DNA from: JBCDHN01 sp965224535
GTDB taxonomy: Bacteria > Verrucomicrobiota > Verrucomicrobiia > Verrucomicrobiales > DEV007
Reading direction: 5' to 3'
Assembly: GCA_965224535.1 (NCBI GenBank)
Contig: CBDCZR010000005.1
Location: forward strand, 1 to 64,000
DNA: 64,000 nucleotides
The translations under genes and the position numbers were made by a program. Every line of letters starts with the position of its first letter. Within the stretch, counting starts at the first letter, position 1. Positions 36,401 to 44,360 of this stretch are shown here, piece by piece. The notes under the pieces were generated by a model. The model did not search any database. It was not told the origin of the DNA and saw nothing but the letters and a program-made list of their open reading frames with translations.

Positions 36401-36650
36401 GCAATACCACTCCATCCACCCGACAGGGATCGAGGAATTTTCCTGCGGCGCCTTGATCGATGCGAATTCGCGTCTCGGCCGCAAACCCGGCGACCCAGCC
36501 TCGACCGATCCGGAGGGGCTCATCAAGCAGCCGTATTCGCAAAACCCGCGATCGGGCGGGTTTCTCAGGATCGACGTTAGCGGCGGCACGCTGACTTTCA
36601 CCTGGCAGGACGAACATGGCGCGGTGCTGCACACGACCGTGAAAAAGTGA
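33411..36650 (+). CDS. Secreted three-domain hydrolase (esterase + SGNH + PhoD-like)
   Basis: A 1,079-residue protein with a signal peptide (MKNATALFITFLAHVCC). Domain 1 (about 35-310) is an alpha/beta hydrolase of the acetyl-xylan-esterase/dienelactone-hydrolase type, with VLVHGGGG, the nucleophile in GISWGGY near residue 182, and LRHGHIW supplying His. Domain 2 (about 430-620) is SGNH/GDSL: VLIGDSITHMWGG, HIGTNN and FLHLSGRGY. Domain 3 (about 635-1,079) resembles PhoD metallophosphatases, with a Fn-like leader, TGDNVYYD near 798, MVDDHDYRIDD near 843 and CGDRHWQYHS. Each is normally a separate enzyme. It probably strips acyl, sulfo or phospho groups from complex polysaccharides in the periplasm or outside the cell. 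Substrate is inferred from domain type only. Confidence 0.85.
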   Translation: MKNATALFITFLAHVCCLQLQANEPATQKIWDLANLSQPPKAQWGETRDLVQEVYFQGEPYHGQPTRVFAYVGRPEGKGPFPGMVLVHGGGGQAFEDWARHWAKRGYAAIAMDTAGNGPAKKRLPDGGPDQDGATKFRNFMESETREMWTYHAVADVILAHSLLRSLPEVNAEKTAITGISWGGYLTCITAGVDSRFKAAVPVYGCGFLHDNSVWRDNQLAAMEPNSRRRWIARFDPGQHVGRTACPILFFNGTNDFAYPLDSYRKTIEQVKSELVTTAIHLKLRHGHIWTFGIVDAFIDSILRDGPALARVGEIRQFADKARAPILNKTKVVKAELLYTADQGPWQKREWKTLPGKVTNGGIEAVLPAEWPIAFYLQATDERGFKTSSTHADRVRPSGENHAIAPTPRLEQDFYDWHERHAEVLRIKDEIDPDIVLIGDSITHMWGGRPLEPDRADGADSWAELFGNRALNLGFGWDRTQNVLWRIDHGELDGLDPKTVVIHIGTNNLATTKNHAAGTPEQIAEGIEAVCQRVRAKLPKAKILLMAVFPRGEKPDHPMRVKIAHINARLRKIVENLDVTLVDLGPGLLDGDGRLSKATAPDFLHLSGRGYQIWADALKPHLAPFRPIAALGAMVGEVTPTSAFVQVRLCHPEGKVGREVRGAPGVVEFRLNTGQAVTVEAKPERDFIARAAFSGLKPGTAYRCFTRLGSSEKSLIAGPDTAFKTLPGPLSNEPVRFVVVTGMNYAKFHGDDRIDKAQHLIENNTALPQPYSGADKHLGYPALATILSLKPHFFVGTGDNVYYDTPDKPRAQTIPELRQKWHEQWIQPRYRDLFAAVPTYWMVDDHDYRIDDGDNTGDHLPTVGQARATMLEQLPLGAMGDLGALTYRTHRVSRDLQVWFPENRMYRSPNGEPDGPRKSIWGVVQKNWLKKTLAASDAKFKLLVSPTPMIGPDDRRKTDNHTNHGGFRHERDAFFAWLKETGLDQRHFYIVCGDRHWQYHSIHPTGIEEFSCGALIDANSRLGRKPGDPASTDPEGLIKQPYSQNPRSGGFLRIDVSGGTLTFTWQDEHGAVLHTTVKK

Positions 36651-36702
36651 GGTGCGGATTCAAGCGAGTTAGAGCCCGGCAATGGAAGGCGTCATCGAGC
36701 AC

Positions 36703-36888
36703 CCTAGCCTGCATTTCTCACGGGTTTTCTGCTGCGGCTTGCTGCGGCGCATTCTGCCTGCGTTCCGCGCGAAATTCGCCTTGGACAGTGTGTCCTCACA
36801 CAGCCCGGCGGCAAATTGCGCGCGCGTCTTGGCAGAACGCGTCCTCGCGGCGCCTCGCGACGAAAACCCGTGAGAAATGCAGGCTAGG
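36703..36888. repeat. 186-bp long palindrome
   Basis: Perfect 26-bp outer arms (36,703-36,728 and 36,863-36,888) begin CCTAGCCTGCATTTC and are exact reverse complements. The interior is also imperfectly self-complementary and closes on GTGTG-TCCT-CACAC near 36,790-36,803. The whole unit can form one long hairpin. It is non-coding, and its right end shares CTAGG with the next element. Confidence 0.8.
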
Positions 36889-37052
36889 AGACTGTCGGAC
36901 TTTGCCGGCCCGGCGTCGAAAATCGAGGATTCGGCCCAAATTTCCCTTCGTTTTCGTCCCTTATGTCCCCATAAAGTCCTCAAACACCTGAAAATTTTTG
37001 GCTCGAACCTCGAATTTCGCCGCCATACGTTCTAAGTCCGACAGCCTCCTAG
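36884..37052. mobile_element. MITE-like element with 19-bp terminal inverted repeats
   Basis: CTAGGAGACTGTCGGACTT at 36,884-36,902 and its complement at 37,034-37,052 differ at one base. The 169-bp unit has no coding frame. The end sequence and size fit a non-autonomous transposon derivative. It abuts the long palindrome, so one may have inserted into the other. Confidence 0.65.
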
Positions 37053-37137
37053 AGCAAATTCCTCGTTTTTGCGCCATTTGCCCGCGCTGACGAGCGAATC
37101 GACGGCCTGAGCCAGGACGCCTTGCTGCCAGGCGGTC

Positions 37138-37470
37138 CGAATTTTGAAGCGAGGATTTTTCCTCGCCTACTTACCCACGAACGTCATCGCGCTCTTCGAC
37201 TGGGACGCGCTGCGGGCCGCCAACGTCGTGTTCATCAGCGATCAACTTGGCCGCCAGTTTGCCGACCTGCGATTCACCAACGCAAGCGGCGGCGCATTTC
37301 GCTGCTCTTCGAGCACGAACGCGACGTGCGCTACACCACCCCGCGCCAACTTTTCGGCTACATGAGCCACGAGATCGGCCAGGCGGAGGAGTCCGAGCCG
37401 CCGCCGGCAATCCTCACCGTGGTCTTGGTCCAACACGGCATCTGGAAGCGTCCTCCGCGACTGAGTTCGT
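37138..37470 (+). pseudogene. Rpn/PD-(D/E)XK transposase-like fragment
   Basis: An N-terminal piece of a recombination-promoting nuclease (Rpn, Transposase_31 type) in two frames. FLAYLPTNVIALFDWDALR then FISDQLGRQFADLRF corresponds to the start of the nuclease domain. After a shift near 37,290, LLFEHERDVRYTTPRQLF, GYMSHEIGQ and ILTVVLVQHG follow. The C-terminal half is missing. Related C-terminal debris lies at 47,110-47,387. Confidence 0.6.
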
Positions 37471-38064
37471 CTTCCCAATCACCAGCAACGCGATTATCGA
37501 TTCAACGCTACTGTCTGACTCCGCAACCGGGGCCCAGCCCGTCAATTGCGCGGAAGAGCAGACTTTCGCAATTTGATCATTTGATCCGCGTTTTCACGGT
37601 CCAAGCTGTCATCCCCGATCGTATTGACTCGTCCGGCCATTCGCATCATGAGAACGGCTGGAACCAACAGACAGAGAATCACGAAACAGAGGCGAGCGGA
37701 CATGGCGGAAGCGGGTCGACTAAGCAGCGTTTCAAAATCCGTCCCATTATATGGCTGCGGGGATGATTTTCCGGGAAAATAACACCCACCATAATATCAA
37801 AATGGTCAGTTTGTTGGATTGTCCGACAAATTCCTCGCAAATCTGAGCAAAATGGACGATAATTCTCCAACGGACGGTCCTGCGATCTTTCGCCGGACCC
37901 AATGACCAACGGTAACCACCCGTTTGAAAAAAAGTGGCAGACCGCCTGACGAAATCCCTCCCCCAACCAGAAATCACCAAGTCGGCCCGGCCCCGGGTTC
38001 CCGATCGAAAAACCAGAGCGAAACGCAGGTAGCTGCCGCCCCCAAACGGACGGCCCCTAAAACC
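37471..38064. other. Intergenic, no gene recognised
   Basis: There is no convincing coding signal after the Rpn remnant. An AT-richer patch at 37,780-37,900 precedes the patatin gene and probably holds its promoter. An in-frame TTG at 37,924 would lengthen the patatin protein with a Pro/Lys-rich, poorly conserved-looking leader. Confidence 0.5.
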
Positions 38065-39123
38065 ATGCTACCAAACCGAAACAATCGCGAAAGCCGTTTC
38101 GCCGACTGGACGACGCCCTTGTTCATGCGCTTTTTTCCGGGCAAACGCGCCGAGGACCCGGATTTCGCGGTCCCGGAGCCGCCAATTGAGCCAAAACTGC
38201 CAAAAATCGGCCTCGCGCTGAGTTCCGGAGGGGCGAAGGGCTTGGCGCACATCGGCGTGATCCAGGTTTTGGAGGAAAACTCGATTCCCATCGACATGGT
38301 GGCCGGAACCAGCATGGGCGCTTACGTGGGCGCGTGTTGGGCGGGCGGGCTGGACGGCGAAGGTTTGGAGGTGCTGGCCGCGGAAATCAAGACGCCTCGC
38401 GACCGGTTGCGGCTCATCGATCCCGTGTTTCCTCCGCGCAAGGGCTTCCTGAAGGGCGAACGCATCCGAAATCGGCTTGTTCGCGCCATTGGCGAGAAGG
38501 ATTTCGCCGATTTGGGGCGGAAATTGCTCGTCATCGCCACGGAAATGGGAACCTACGATTCCCACGTTTTCAGCCGTGGAAACGTGGCCGACGCCGTTCA
38601 CGCCAGCCTGGCCATTCCCGGTATTTGCTGGCCGGTGGACATCGATGGCAGACGTTATGTGGATGGCGGCGTTTCTAATCCGCTGCCGGTCAGGGCGCTG
38701 TTTGACGCCGGCATGGACCACGTCATCGCCGTCAGTGTCATCCCCACGGTTGAGGAGCTCCGAGCGCGCCGGCAGGAAGCCAGCCTCATTCGGCGCACTC
38801 CCCAAGGTTTTCGCAAAATCGCTGATTTTTTGAATCGACGCCTCAACTACTTTGCGCCGGGCAACGTGCTGGACATTCTGCGCAGCGCCGCCTTGGGCTC
38901 GCAGATTCGCGTGGCGGAATTCAATGGCGCCATGGCCGACGTTTACCTGCGTCCCGTGGTCTGCACGGGGAGTTGGCACGATTACCACCATTTTGACCAA
39001 TACATCGCCGCCGGGCGAAAAACCGCCGAAGCGCACCTCAGCCGCATCAGAGCATTGCTCGATGAGGGGGCCGTTTCGCGCCCAAAACCGGCAAACGACC
39101 ACCTCAACCCCTCCCTAAGCTGA
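38065..39123 (+). CDS. Patatin-like phospholipase
   Basis: A 352-residue protein with the complete patatin signature. The oxyanion loop is LSSGGAKGLAHIG, the nucleophile Ser lies in AGTSMGAYVG, and the catalytic Asp is in YVDGGVSNPLPV. It resembles RssA/NTE-type bacterial lipid acyl hydrolases rather than secreted ExoU types, with no signal peptide. The start at 38,065 (MLPNRNNRES) is chosen as the first ATG. Its stop overlaps the ATG of the PaaK-like gene (TGATG), so the two are translationally coupled and may act together in fatty-acyl turnover. Confidence 0.88.
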   Translation: MLPNRNNRESRFADWTTPLFMRFFPGKRAEDPDFAVPEPPIEPKLPKIGLALSSGGAKGLAHIGVIQVLEENSIPIDMVAGTSMGAYVGACWAGGLDGEGLEVLAAEIKTPRDRLRLIDPVFPPRKGFLKGERIRNRLVRAIGEKDFADLGRKLLVIATEMGTYDSHVFSRGNVADAVHASLAIPGICWPVDIDGRRYVDGGVSNPLPVRALFDAGMDHVIAVSVIPTVEELRARRQEASLIRRTPQGFRKIADFLNRRLNYFAPGNVLDILRSAALGSQIRVAEFNGAMADVYLRPVVCTGSWHDYHHFDQYIAAGRKTAEAHLSRIRALLDEGAVSRPKPANDHLNPSLS

Positions 39124-40658
39124 TGAACCTGAACCTGGACACCTCCATTCGAAAAAACTGGGACCGTAACGGCCGCGATCTGCTCGCAAACTGGCAAATC
39201 GACCGCCTCAAGCGCTACCTGAAATCGACCGTTTTGCCGTTTTCCGCTCAATACCGCGATTTGGGAATCGTTCCCGACGATTTGCGCTGCTTGAACGACC
39301 TGGAATTGCTCCCGTTCACCAGCAAGCGCGATTTGCTGCCCACCGAGGACAATCCCAAGCGGGCGCGCGACTTCGTGCTCATCCCAGACGAGCAAGTGCT
39401 GCGAAAACGCCCCAGAACCATCGCCAAAGCCCTGTTTCGCGGAAAATCGCGCGTGAAGGACGATTTCGACCGCGAATTTCGGCCGATTTTGATGACCAGC
39501 ACCACCGGCCGCTCCACCGAGCCCGTTCCCTTCTTTTACACGGCGCACGACCTGAAAAACCTGGAAACCGCAGGGGTTCGGCTCATGGAAATCTGCGATT
39601 CCAAGCGCGAGTTCAAGCACATGAACCTCTTCCCGTTCGCGCCACACCTGGCGTTTTGGCAGGCGCATTACGCCGGCCTCGGCTACAACGTCTTCAACCT
39701 GAGCACCGGCGGCGGAAAAGTGATGGGAACGGAGGGAAACGTGGCCTTGATGCGAAAAATCGAGCCCGATGCGCTCATCGGCATGCCGACCTTCATCTAC
39801 CACGTGCTGCAAGAGGCCGTTAGTGAAGGGCTGCACTGGAAAAACCTGCAACGCATCGTTTTGGGCGGCGAAAAAGTGCCCGATGGCATGCGCCGCAAAT
39901 TGCGCGCGCTCGCCGCTGAATTGGGCTCAGGCCGCGTCCACATCATGGCCACCTACGGATTTACCGAGGCAAAGATGGCTTGGCCTGAATGCCCGGTGGA
40001 CCCCGGCGAGTCCTCCACCGGCTACCATGTTTACCCGGACCTCGGGATTATCGAGGTGGTCGATCCCGAAACGGGCTTGGCAGTTGGTGAGGGCGAACCG
40101 GGCGAAATTGTCTTCACGCCGCTGGATGCCCGCGGTTCGGTGGTTTTGCGCTACCGCACGGGCGACGAAATCAGCGGCGGGTTGACCTACGAGCCGTGCC
40201 CGGCCTGCGGACGAACGGTTCCCCGCCTGGTCGGCAACATTTCGCGCGTCAGCGACTATCGCCGGCTCAAACTCGGCAAATTGAAGGGCACGTTGGTCAA
40301 TTTCAACGAGTTAGAGCACGTTCTCGACGACATCGACGAAATCGGCGCTTGGCAGCTTGAAATTCGCAACACCGGCGATGATCCGCTAGCCGGCGATGAG
40401 TTGATCGTCCACGCTCACCGATCCCCTGCCGGGAAAAAAATGGCCAATGACGAGCTGACCGGGAAAATTCGGCGCCAATTTTACCTGCGGGCCGAAATTC
40501 GCCCAAATCGCGTGGAATTTCATTCCGCGGCGGAAATGCGCTCCAAACACGGGGTTGGCGAGAATTTGAAGGAGGAAAAAGTGGTCGATAAGCGCCTAAC
40601 AGCACAAAAATCGGGCAAAGAGAATAAAATCTTGTCAAATGAGTCAGTTTCACGGTAA
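39123..40658 (+). CDS. PaaK-like AMP-dependent CoA ligase family protein
   Basis: A 511-residue adenylate-forming enzyme of the phenylacetate-CoA-ligase class. The phosphate-binding loop is LMTSTTGRSTEP. YGFTEAKMAW matches the Y-G-(F/M)-T-E motif, and LRYRTGDEISG holds the ATP-binding Asp. The Cys pair CPACGRTVPRL is typical of PaaK and related enzymes. The C-terminal lid is present, followed by a short Lys-rich extension. The acyl substrate cannot be told. Coupling to the patatin gene suggests re-activation of released acids, which is inference. Confidence 0.8.
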   Translation: MNLNLDTSIRKNWDRNGRDLLANWQIDRLKRYLKSTVLPFSAQYRDLGIVPDDLRCLNDLELLPFTSKRDLLPTEDNPKRARDFVLIPDEQVLRKRPRTIAKALFRGKSRVKDDFDREFRPILMTSTTGRSTEPVPFFYTAHDLKNLETAGVRLMEICDSKREFKHMNLFPFAPHLAFWQAHYAGLGYNVFNLSTGGGKVMGTEGNVALMRKIEPDALIGMPTFIYHVLQEAVSEGLHWKNLQRIVLGGEKVPDGMRRKLRALAAELGSGRVHIMATYGFTEAKMAWPECPVDPGESSTGYHVYPDLGIIEVVDPETGLAVGEGEPGEIVFTPLDARGSVVLRYRTGDEISGGLTYEPCPACGRTVPRLVGNISRVSDYRRLKLGKLKGTLVNFNELEHVLDDIDEIGAWQLEIRNTGDDPLAGDELIVHAHRSPAGKKMANDELTGKIRRQFYLRAEIRPNRVEFHSAAEMRSKHGVGENLKEEKVVDKRLTAQKSGKENKILSNESVSR

Positions 40659-40693
40659 TTTTAGAAGTCGTAAAAACTACGACCCCTCAGTCC

Positions 40694-41623
40694 ATGTCCT
40701 CCAAAGCCCAGGAAGCGGACCGCGAACTGCGTAACCGATACAGCTTCGCGGCCAAACAACTCGACCCGTGGAAATCCGCGATTGACGCGATGACGGATTC
40801 CACCCGGCGGCAGGAGGCCATCGGCCAATTGGCCAAAATCCAGCGCCTCGCCGGTTATGTGGCCGATCGTCTGGGAGATTTGGGATTAGCCCGCGAAACC
40901 GGCCAGGATTACCTCTGCCGCGATGCGGAAAAGAAGGTCGACGAGTTCGAACGCGAAGTTTTGAGGTTTCGCGGCAGTTTTGGCGAGGATTTGGGCTCGG
41001 TTTTGGCTAAAGCCGCCCCCATGGCGCGCCCGTCGGCGATTGGGGAAATGCGCGCCGCGTTGGATGTTTCCTCCAGCCTGGATCCGCTGAATCTGCGGCC
41101 TCCCACCGCCCGCTCATCGGTCGTTCGGGAGATGAGAGCCCGCGCCATGCTGGAGCGCAGCCGAAAATGGCGACACTTTTCCCGGCTAACCGAGGAATTC
41201 GAGCGGTGGGAGGGCGCCATGAGCGATTTATCGCGCAAAATCCTCCACCTGGAGCGCCAATCGCCCGAAAACATCGCTCCCGTGGCCTGGAGGCGTCAAG
41301 TGGCCGAACTTCAGAGCCAACGCCGGCGCACGGTCGAAAAAATCGGCCGCTGCCGTGGGTGGATTCAAACCGGAGAAAACCGGATGGCGAGCACCAAGGA
41401 CTGGCAGCGGGATTTTGAGCTGGCCCACGAATTTCTCGAAAAACTGAAAAAACTCGTGGCTGAGGCCACCATTCGGGACGAATCGCAAGCGCCGCCTCCT
41501 CCGGTTCCGATTCCCGTTCCGGAGTTCAAGACCGTTCCTATCGGCCCCGCAAGCAAAGCCACCCACCGGCGTCGCCCGGGCATGGGCATGGCCTCGCGCA
41601 AAACCGGGAACGGCGGCGGTTAG
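40694..41623 (+). CDS. Coiled-coil cytoplasmic protein of unknown function
   Basis: A 309-residue protein, almost entirely charged helix (QLDPWKSAIDAMTDSTRR, LERSRKWRHFSRLTEEFE), with a Pro-rich tail ending in an RR-G-M basic patch. No signal peptide or membrane span is seen. It starts 35 bases after the ligase gene and may be the third member of that operon. No family is recognised. Confidence 0.55.
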   Translation: MSSKAQEADRELRNRYSFAAKQLDPWKSAIDAMTDSTRRQEAIGQLAKIQRLAGYVADRLGDLGLARETGQDYLCRDAEKKVDEFEREVLRFRGSFGEDLGSVLAKAAPMARPSAIGEMRAALDVSSSLDPLNLRPPTARSSVVREMRARAMLERSRKWRHFSRLTEEFERWEGAMSDLSRKILHLERQSPENIAPVAWRRQVAELQSQRRRTVEKIGRCRGWIQTGENRMASTKDWQRDFELAHEFLEKLKKLVAEATIRDESQAPPPPVPIPVPEFKTVPIGPASKATHRRRPGMGMASRKTGNGGG

Positions 41624-41656
41624 CGTTGGCGTTGGTGTTAGCGTGCGCGGCTGCGA

Positions 41657-42415
41657 TCATTCCGTCTTGCCAGCGGTGTGGTCGCAGGATTCGTGGCCAA
41701 AGTGCTCTTTGCGCAACTCGCCGCTGTAAATTTCCCGAATCGTGTGCCCGTCCAGATCGCCAACTTTGTGCTCGTGCACGTTGCGATTCACGCACAGGAC
41801 GCTGTCGGTCAACCGCTCCACCAAACCAAGATCGTGGGAGACCATCAGGATCGTCATTTCGTCGCGCAAACTGTCTAACGTTCGCAAAAACTGTTCTTCC
41901 ACGCTCAAATCAATGTTTGCCGTCGGTTCGTCCAAAAGCAAGAGGCGCGGCTCGGTCACCAAGGCTCGCGCGATCAAAACGCGCTGTTTTTGACCGCCGG
42001 AAAGGTCGGCAAACGGCCTCCCTGCCGTTTCAGCCAAACCCACCTCGCCCAACGCCCGTTCGGCCGCTTGCCGGTCGCTTTCCGCAAACCGCCCCCACCA
42101 CGGCAAGCGATCCAATCGGCCCATCAACACCACCTCCAGCGCGGTCACCGGAAATTGGGTGTCGAATTGCATGTGCTGAGGCACGTAGCCGATCATCTTG
42201 CAGCCAACGTGCGGCGCGTGATCCAAAATGCGGATTTCGCCGCTTTCCGGTTTCAACAAGCCAAGCGCCAGCTTCAAAAGCGTCGTTTTTCCGCCGCCAT
42301 TTGGGCCAATGATGCAACTGCACGACTTTTCCGCCACCTCAAAACTCACCTCGCGCAACACGCGCGCCTCCGCGTAGCGAAAATTGACGTTTTGGAAGCT
42401 TAGCGCCGCAGGCAT
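41657..42415 (-). CDS. Metal-type ABC transporter ATPase (ZnuC/TroB-like)
   Basis: A 252-residue ATP-binding subunit. Walker A is GPNGGGKTTLL, the Q-loop is YVPQHMQFD, the signature is LSGGQKQRV, Walker B is LLLLDEPTANID, and the switch His is in VSHDLG. The Q-loop context and size are those of zinc/manganese transporters. A His-rich tail (HEHKVGD, HFGHESCDH) supports divalent metal. The permease and binding protein are not adjacent, which is unusual, since these genes normally cluster. Confidence 0.85.
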   Translation of the reverse strand: MPAALSFQNVNFRYAEARVLREVSFEVAEKSCSCIIGPNGGGKTTLLKLALGLLKPESGEIRILDHAPHVGCKMIGYVPQHMQFDTQFPVTALEVVLMGRLDRLPWWGRFAESDRQAAERALGEVGLAETAGRPFADLSGGQKQRVLIARALVTEPRLLLLDEPTANIDLSVEEQFLRTLDSLRDEMTILMVSHDLGLVERLTDSVLCVNRNVHEHKVGDLDGHTIREIYSGELRKEHFGHESCDHTAGKTE

Positions 42416-42431
42416 GAAAAAAGGCCGTCGC

Positions 42432-43100
42432 TTAGTCGTACACCGACGGCTCCAGATCGGCCAAATCGCGTTCTTCGATGAGAATTGGCTTCAGGCTGCG
42501 CAAAATTCGCAGGATGTCCTCGATTTCATCCAGCCGGTCTGCGGCGTATGATTCGCTGATGGCATAATTCCGCCCTTCCAGCGTGAGGAACAACCACATC
42601 CGCCCCACCATGTACGCACCGTAAATCGGCTTGTCATCCTGGTCCAATTCCTGCGCTGCGAGCATCGCCGAGAGCACTTGGGCTGCCGGATGATCCTTAC
42701 GCGCGGAATCCTCCGGCTTGTATTCGTGCAAGCAGAAAAAGGGAAGCTCCGGTTCGTAAGCCCCGGTGGCTAACAAACCATCCACAATCCCCTGAAGCTG
42801 AATGTCGTCAACCGTGGCCGAAATCGCCCGATCGGCAAAAAATCGAATCGGCTCCTCTAAAAAATGCGCCATTCGGATCAGGGGAAAAATGACGTAGTAC
42901 TTCAACTCCTCCTCCGACCAGTAGGAGGAATAAAGGCTGACCTGATCGCGCAAAACTTCGAGTTCGGCGCGCTCCTCCTCGGTAATTTCGCACGGCGAAT
43001 CCAACCACTTCGTTAGGCTCGCCAACGAGCGGTGGCGCCTGAGTTTGAACGTCTTTTCCAGCAAAGGCAGCGTCCATTGCGCGAAAGAGCGGGTTTCCAT
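42432..43100 (-). CDS. Possible PD-(D/E)XK nuclease-like protein
   Basis: A 222-residue cytoplasmic protein. The central strand IQLQGIVDGLLAT is followed by FFCLHEYKPE, giving a D...(E)xK arrangement like the core of PD-(D/E)XK nucleases. The helical N-terminus and the C-terminal acidic helix are unremarkable. It follows the ABC ATPase upstream on the same strand with a 16-base gap, so they may share a transcript. Nuclease activity is a hypothesis from one motif. Similar proteins are annotated as hypothetical in Bacteroidetes and PVC genomes as far as I recall. Confidence 0.45.
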   Translation of the reverse strand: METRSFAQWTLPLLEKTFKLRRHRSLASLTKWLDSPCEITEEERAELEVLRDQVSLYSSYWSEEELKYYVIFPLIRMAHFLEEPIRFFADRAISATVDDIQLQGIVDGLLATGAYEPELPFFCLHEYKPEDSARKDHPAAQVLSAMLAAQELDQDDKPIYGAYMVGRMWLFLTLEGRNYAISESYAADRLDEIEDILRILRSLKPILIEERDLADLEPSVYD

Positions 43101-43138
43101 GCCGCATCCTACACCCTAACTCCTTCGCATCAACCAGG

Positions 43139-43930
43139 ATGCGCCCGGAGCAGAATTCGGTGGCATTTGGCGCGCTGGAGCCGAAGATTGCCGGCATCGT
43201 GGAAGACGAGTACAAGGTGCGGCTCGACATTTTCGAAGGCCCGCTGGATCTGCTGCTCTACCTCATCAAAAAAGACGAGGTGGACGTCTACGACATCTCC
43301 ATCGAGCGGATCACCAAGCAGTACATGGCCTACCTGGAGACCTTCAAGCTGCTCAACATCAACCTGGCCGGCGAGTTCATCGTCATGGCCTCCAACCTCA
43401 TGTACATCAAGAGCCGGCTCATGCTCCCGCGCCACGTGCAACCGCCTGAGGAGGAGGCCGAGGAGGACGACCCACGCTGGGACCTCATCCGACAGCTCAT
43501 CGAGTACAAAAAGTTCAAGGACGCTGCTGCTTTCCTGGGTCAGCGCGAGGAACAGCAGAGCGCGCACTTCCATCATTTGCCGGAAATTCCGGAATTGCCG
43601 GAAGACGCCAGCCCAGCCGGCGACGTGGGCATTTTCGACCTCATCCAGGCCTTTCAAAACGTCCTCCAGCGCTTTGAGGAGAGCAAGGGAAGCTTTGGCG
43701 AGGTGATCGACGATCACTGGACGGTGAGCGACAAGATCAGCCACTTGCTCGATTCCATCCCGCCCGGCCAGAGCGTCCCGTTTTCCCAGCTTTTTGCCAA
43801 GGCGACGACGAAGGGGGAGGTGATCGTGACGTTTTTGGCGTTGTTAGAGCTGATGAAGGTCAACCACTTTCGCGCCGTGCAAACGGAGCTGTTGGGCGAG
43901 ATTGAGCTTCACCGCAACGAGGGGGTGTGA
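43139..43930 (+). CDS. scpA: Segregation and condensation protein A
   Basis: A 263-residue kleisin. The N-terminal SMC-binding helix appears as LDIFEGPLDLLLYLIKKDEVD, split here as LDIFEGPLDLL and YLIKKDEVDV. ISIERITKQYMAYL and GEFIVMASNLMYIKSRLML follow, the standard ScpA order. The C-terminal winged-helix part ends in EVIVTFLALLELMKVN. With Smc and ScpB it forms the bacterial condensin; neither gene is adjacent in this window. The 3' end overlaps the convergent hicB gene by 71 bases. Confidence 0.92.
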   Translation: MRPEQNSVAFGALEPKIAGIVEDEYKVRLDIFEGPLDLLLYLIKKDEVDVYDISIERITKQYMAYLETFKLLNINLAGEFIVMASNLMYIKSRLMLPRHVQPPEEEAEEDDPRWDLIRQLIEYKKFKDAAAFLGQREEQQSAHFHHLPEIPELPEDASPAGDVGIFDLIQAFQNVLQRFEESKGSFGEVIDDHWTVSDKISHLLDSIPPGQSVPFSQLFAKATTKGEVIVTFLALLELMKVNHFRAVQTELLGEIELHRNEGV

Positions 43931-44162
43931 GCCATGAGGCGTGAACCTTGGCGGCGACGTTTGGCGTTTCCTCCGCGTTTTTCGGGAACGGCCGGCCCAG
44001 ATCCTGATAAACCTCAGCGACTGCCTGGATTGCCTCTTTTACGTTTTCCAGCGCTTCCTCCACCGTGTCGCCTTCGGTCACTAACTCCGGCACAAGCGGT
44101 GAAGTCACGGTATAACCGCCTTCGGGCTGGGGATCGAGGAGCAGAGGGATGCGATAATTCAT
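43860..44162 (-). CDS. HicB-family antitoxin
   Basis: A 100-residue protein starting at MNYRIPLLLDPQPEGGY. The N-terminal RNase-H-like fold typical of HicB is clear: GYTVTSPLVPELVTEGDTV, then EEALENVKEAIQ. The tail beyond about residue 65 is low-complexity and overlaps the 3' end of scpA on the other strand, so it may be a readthrough extension. No intact hicA follows or precedes. Upstream bases (44,165-44,327) read GCQLVR and NH in a HicA-like order but are too broken to call. It may be a solitary antitoxin. Confidence 0.65.
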   Translation of the reverse strand: MNYRIPLLLDPQPEGGYTVTSPLVPELVTEGDTVEEALENVKEAIQAVAEVYQDLGRPFPKNAEETPNVAAKVHASWLTPPRCGEAQSRPTAPFARRESG

Positions 44163-44360
44163 GGATAGGGAAATCTTAAGTTCCAGATGTGGTGCAAACC
44201 AGTGATTTTTGCATGTTGCCGGCGCCTCATTGCGCCCAACAGGGATGGCCGGTAAGGTTGGCGCATGATTGCCGATTTTGACCACGATCCTGACAAGTTG
44301 ACACCCAAGGTTCCGGATTTGGATCAAGTTCCTGTCTCAAGCACGTAAACAGCGCCGCGC

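Noticed and set aside
36682..36991. Short frames across the long palindrome
   Set aside because: They run symmetrically through inverted arms on both strands, as expected for a palindrome rather than a gene.
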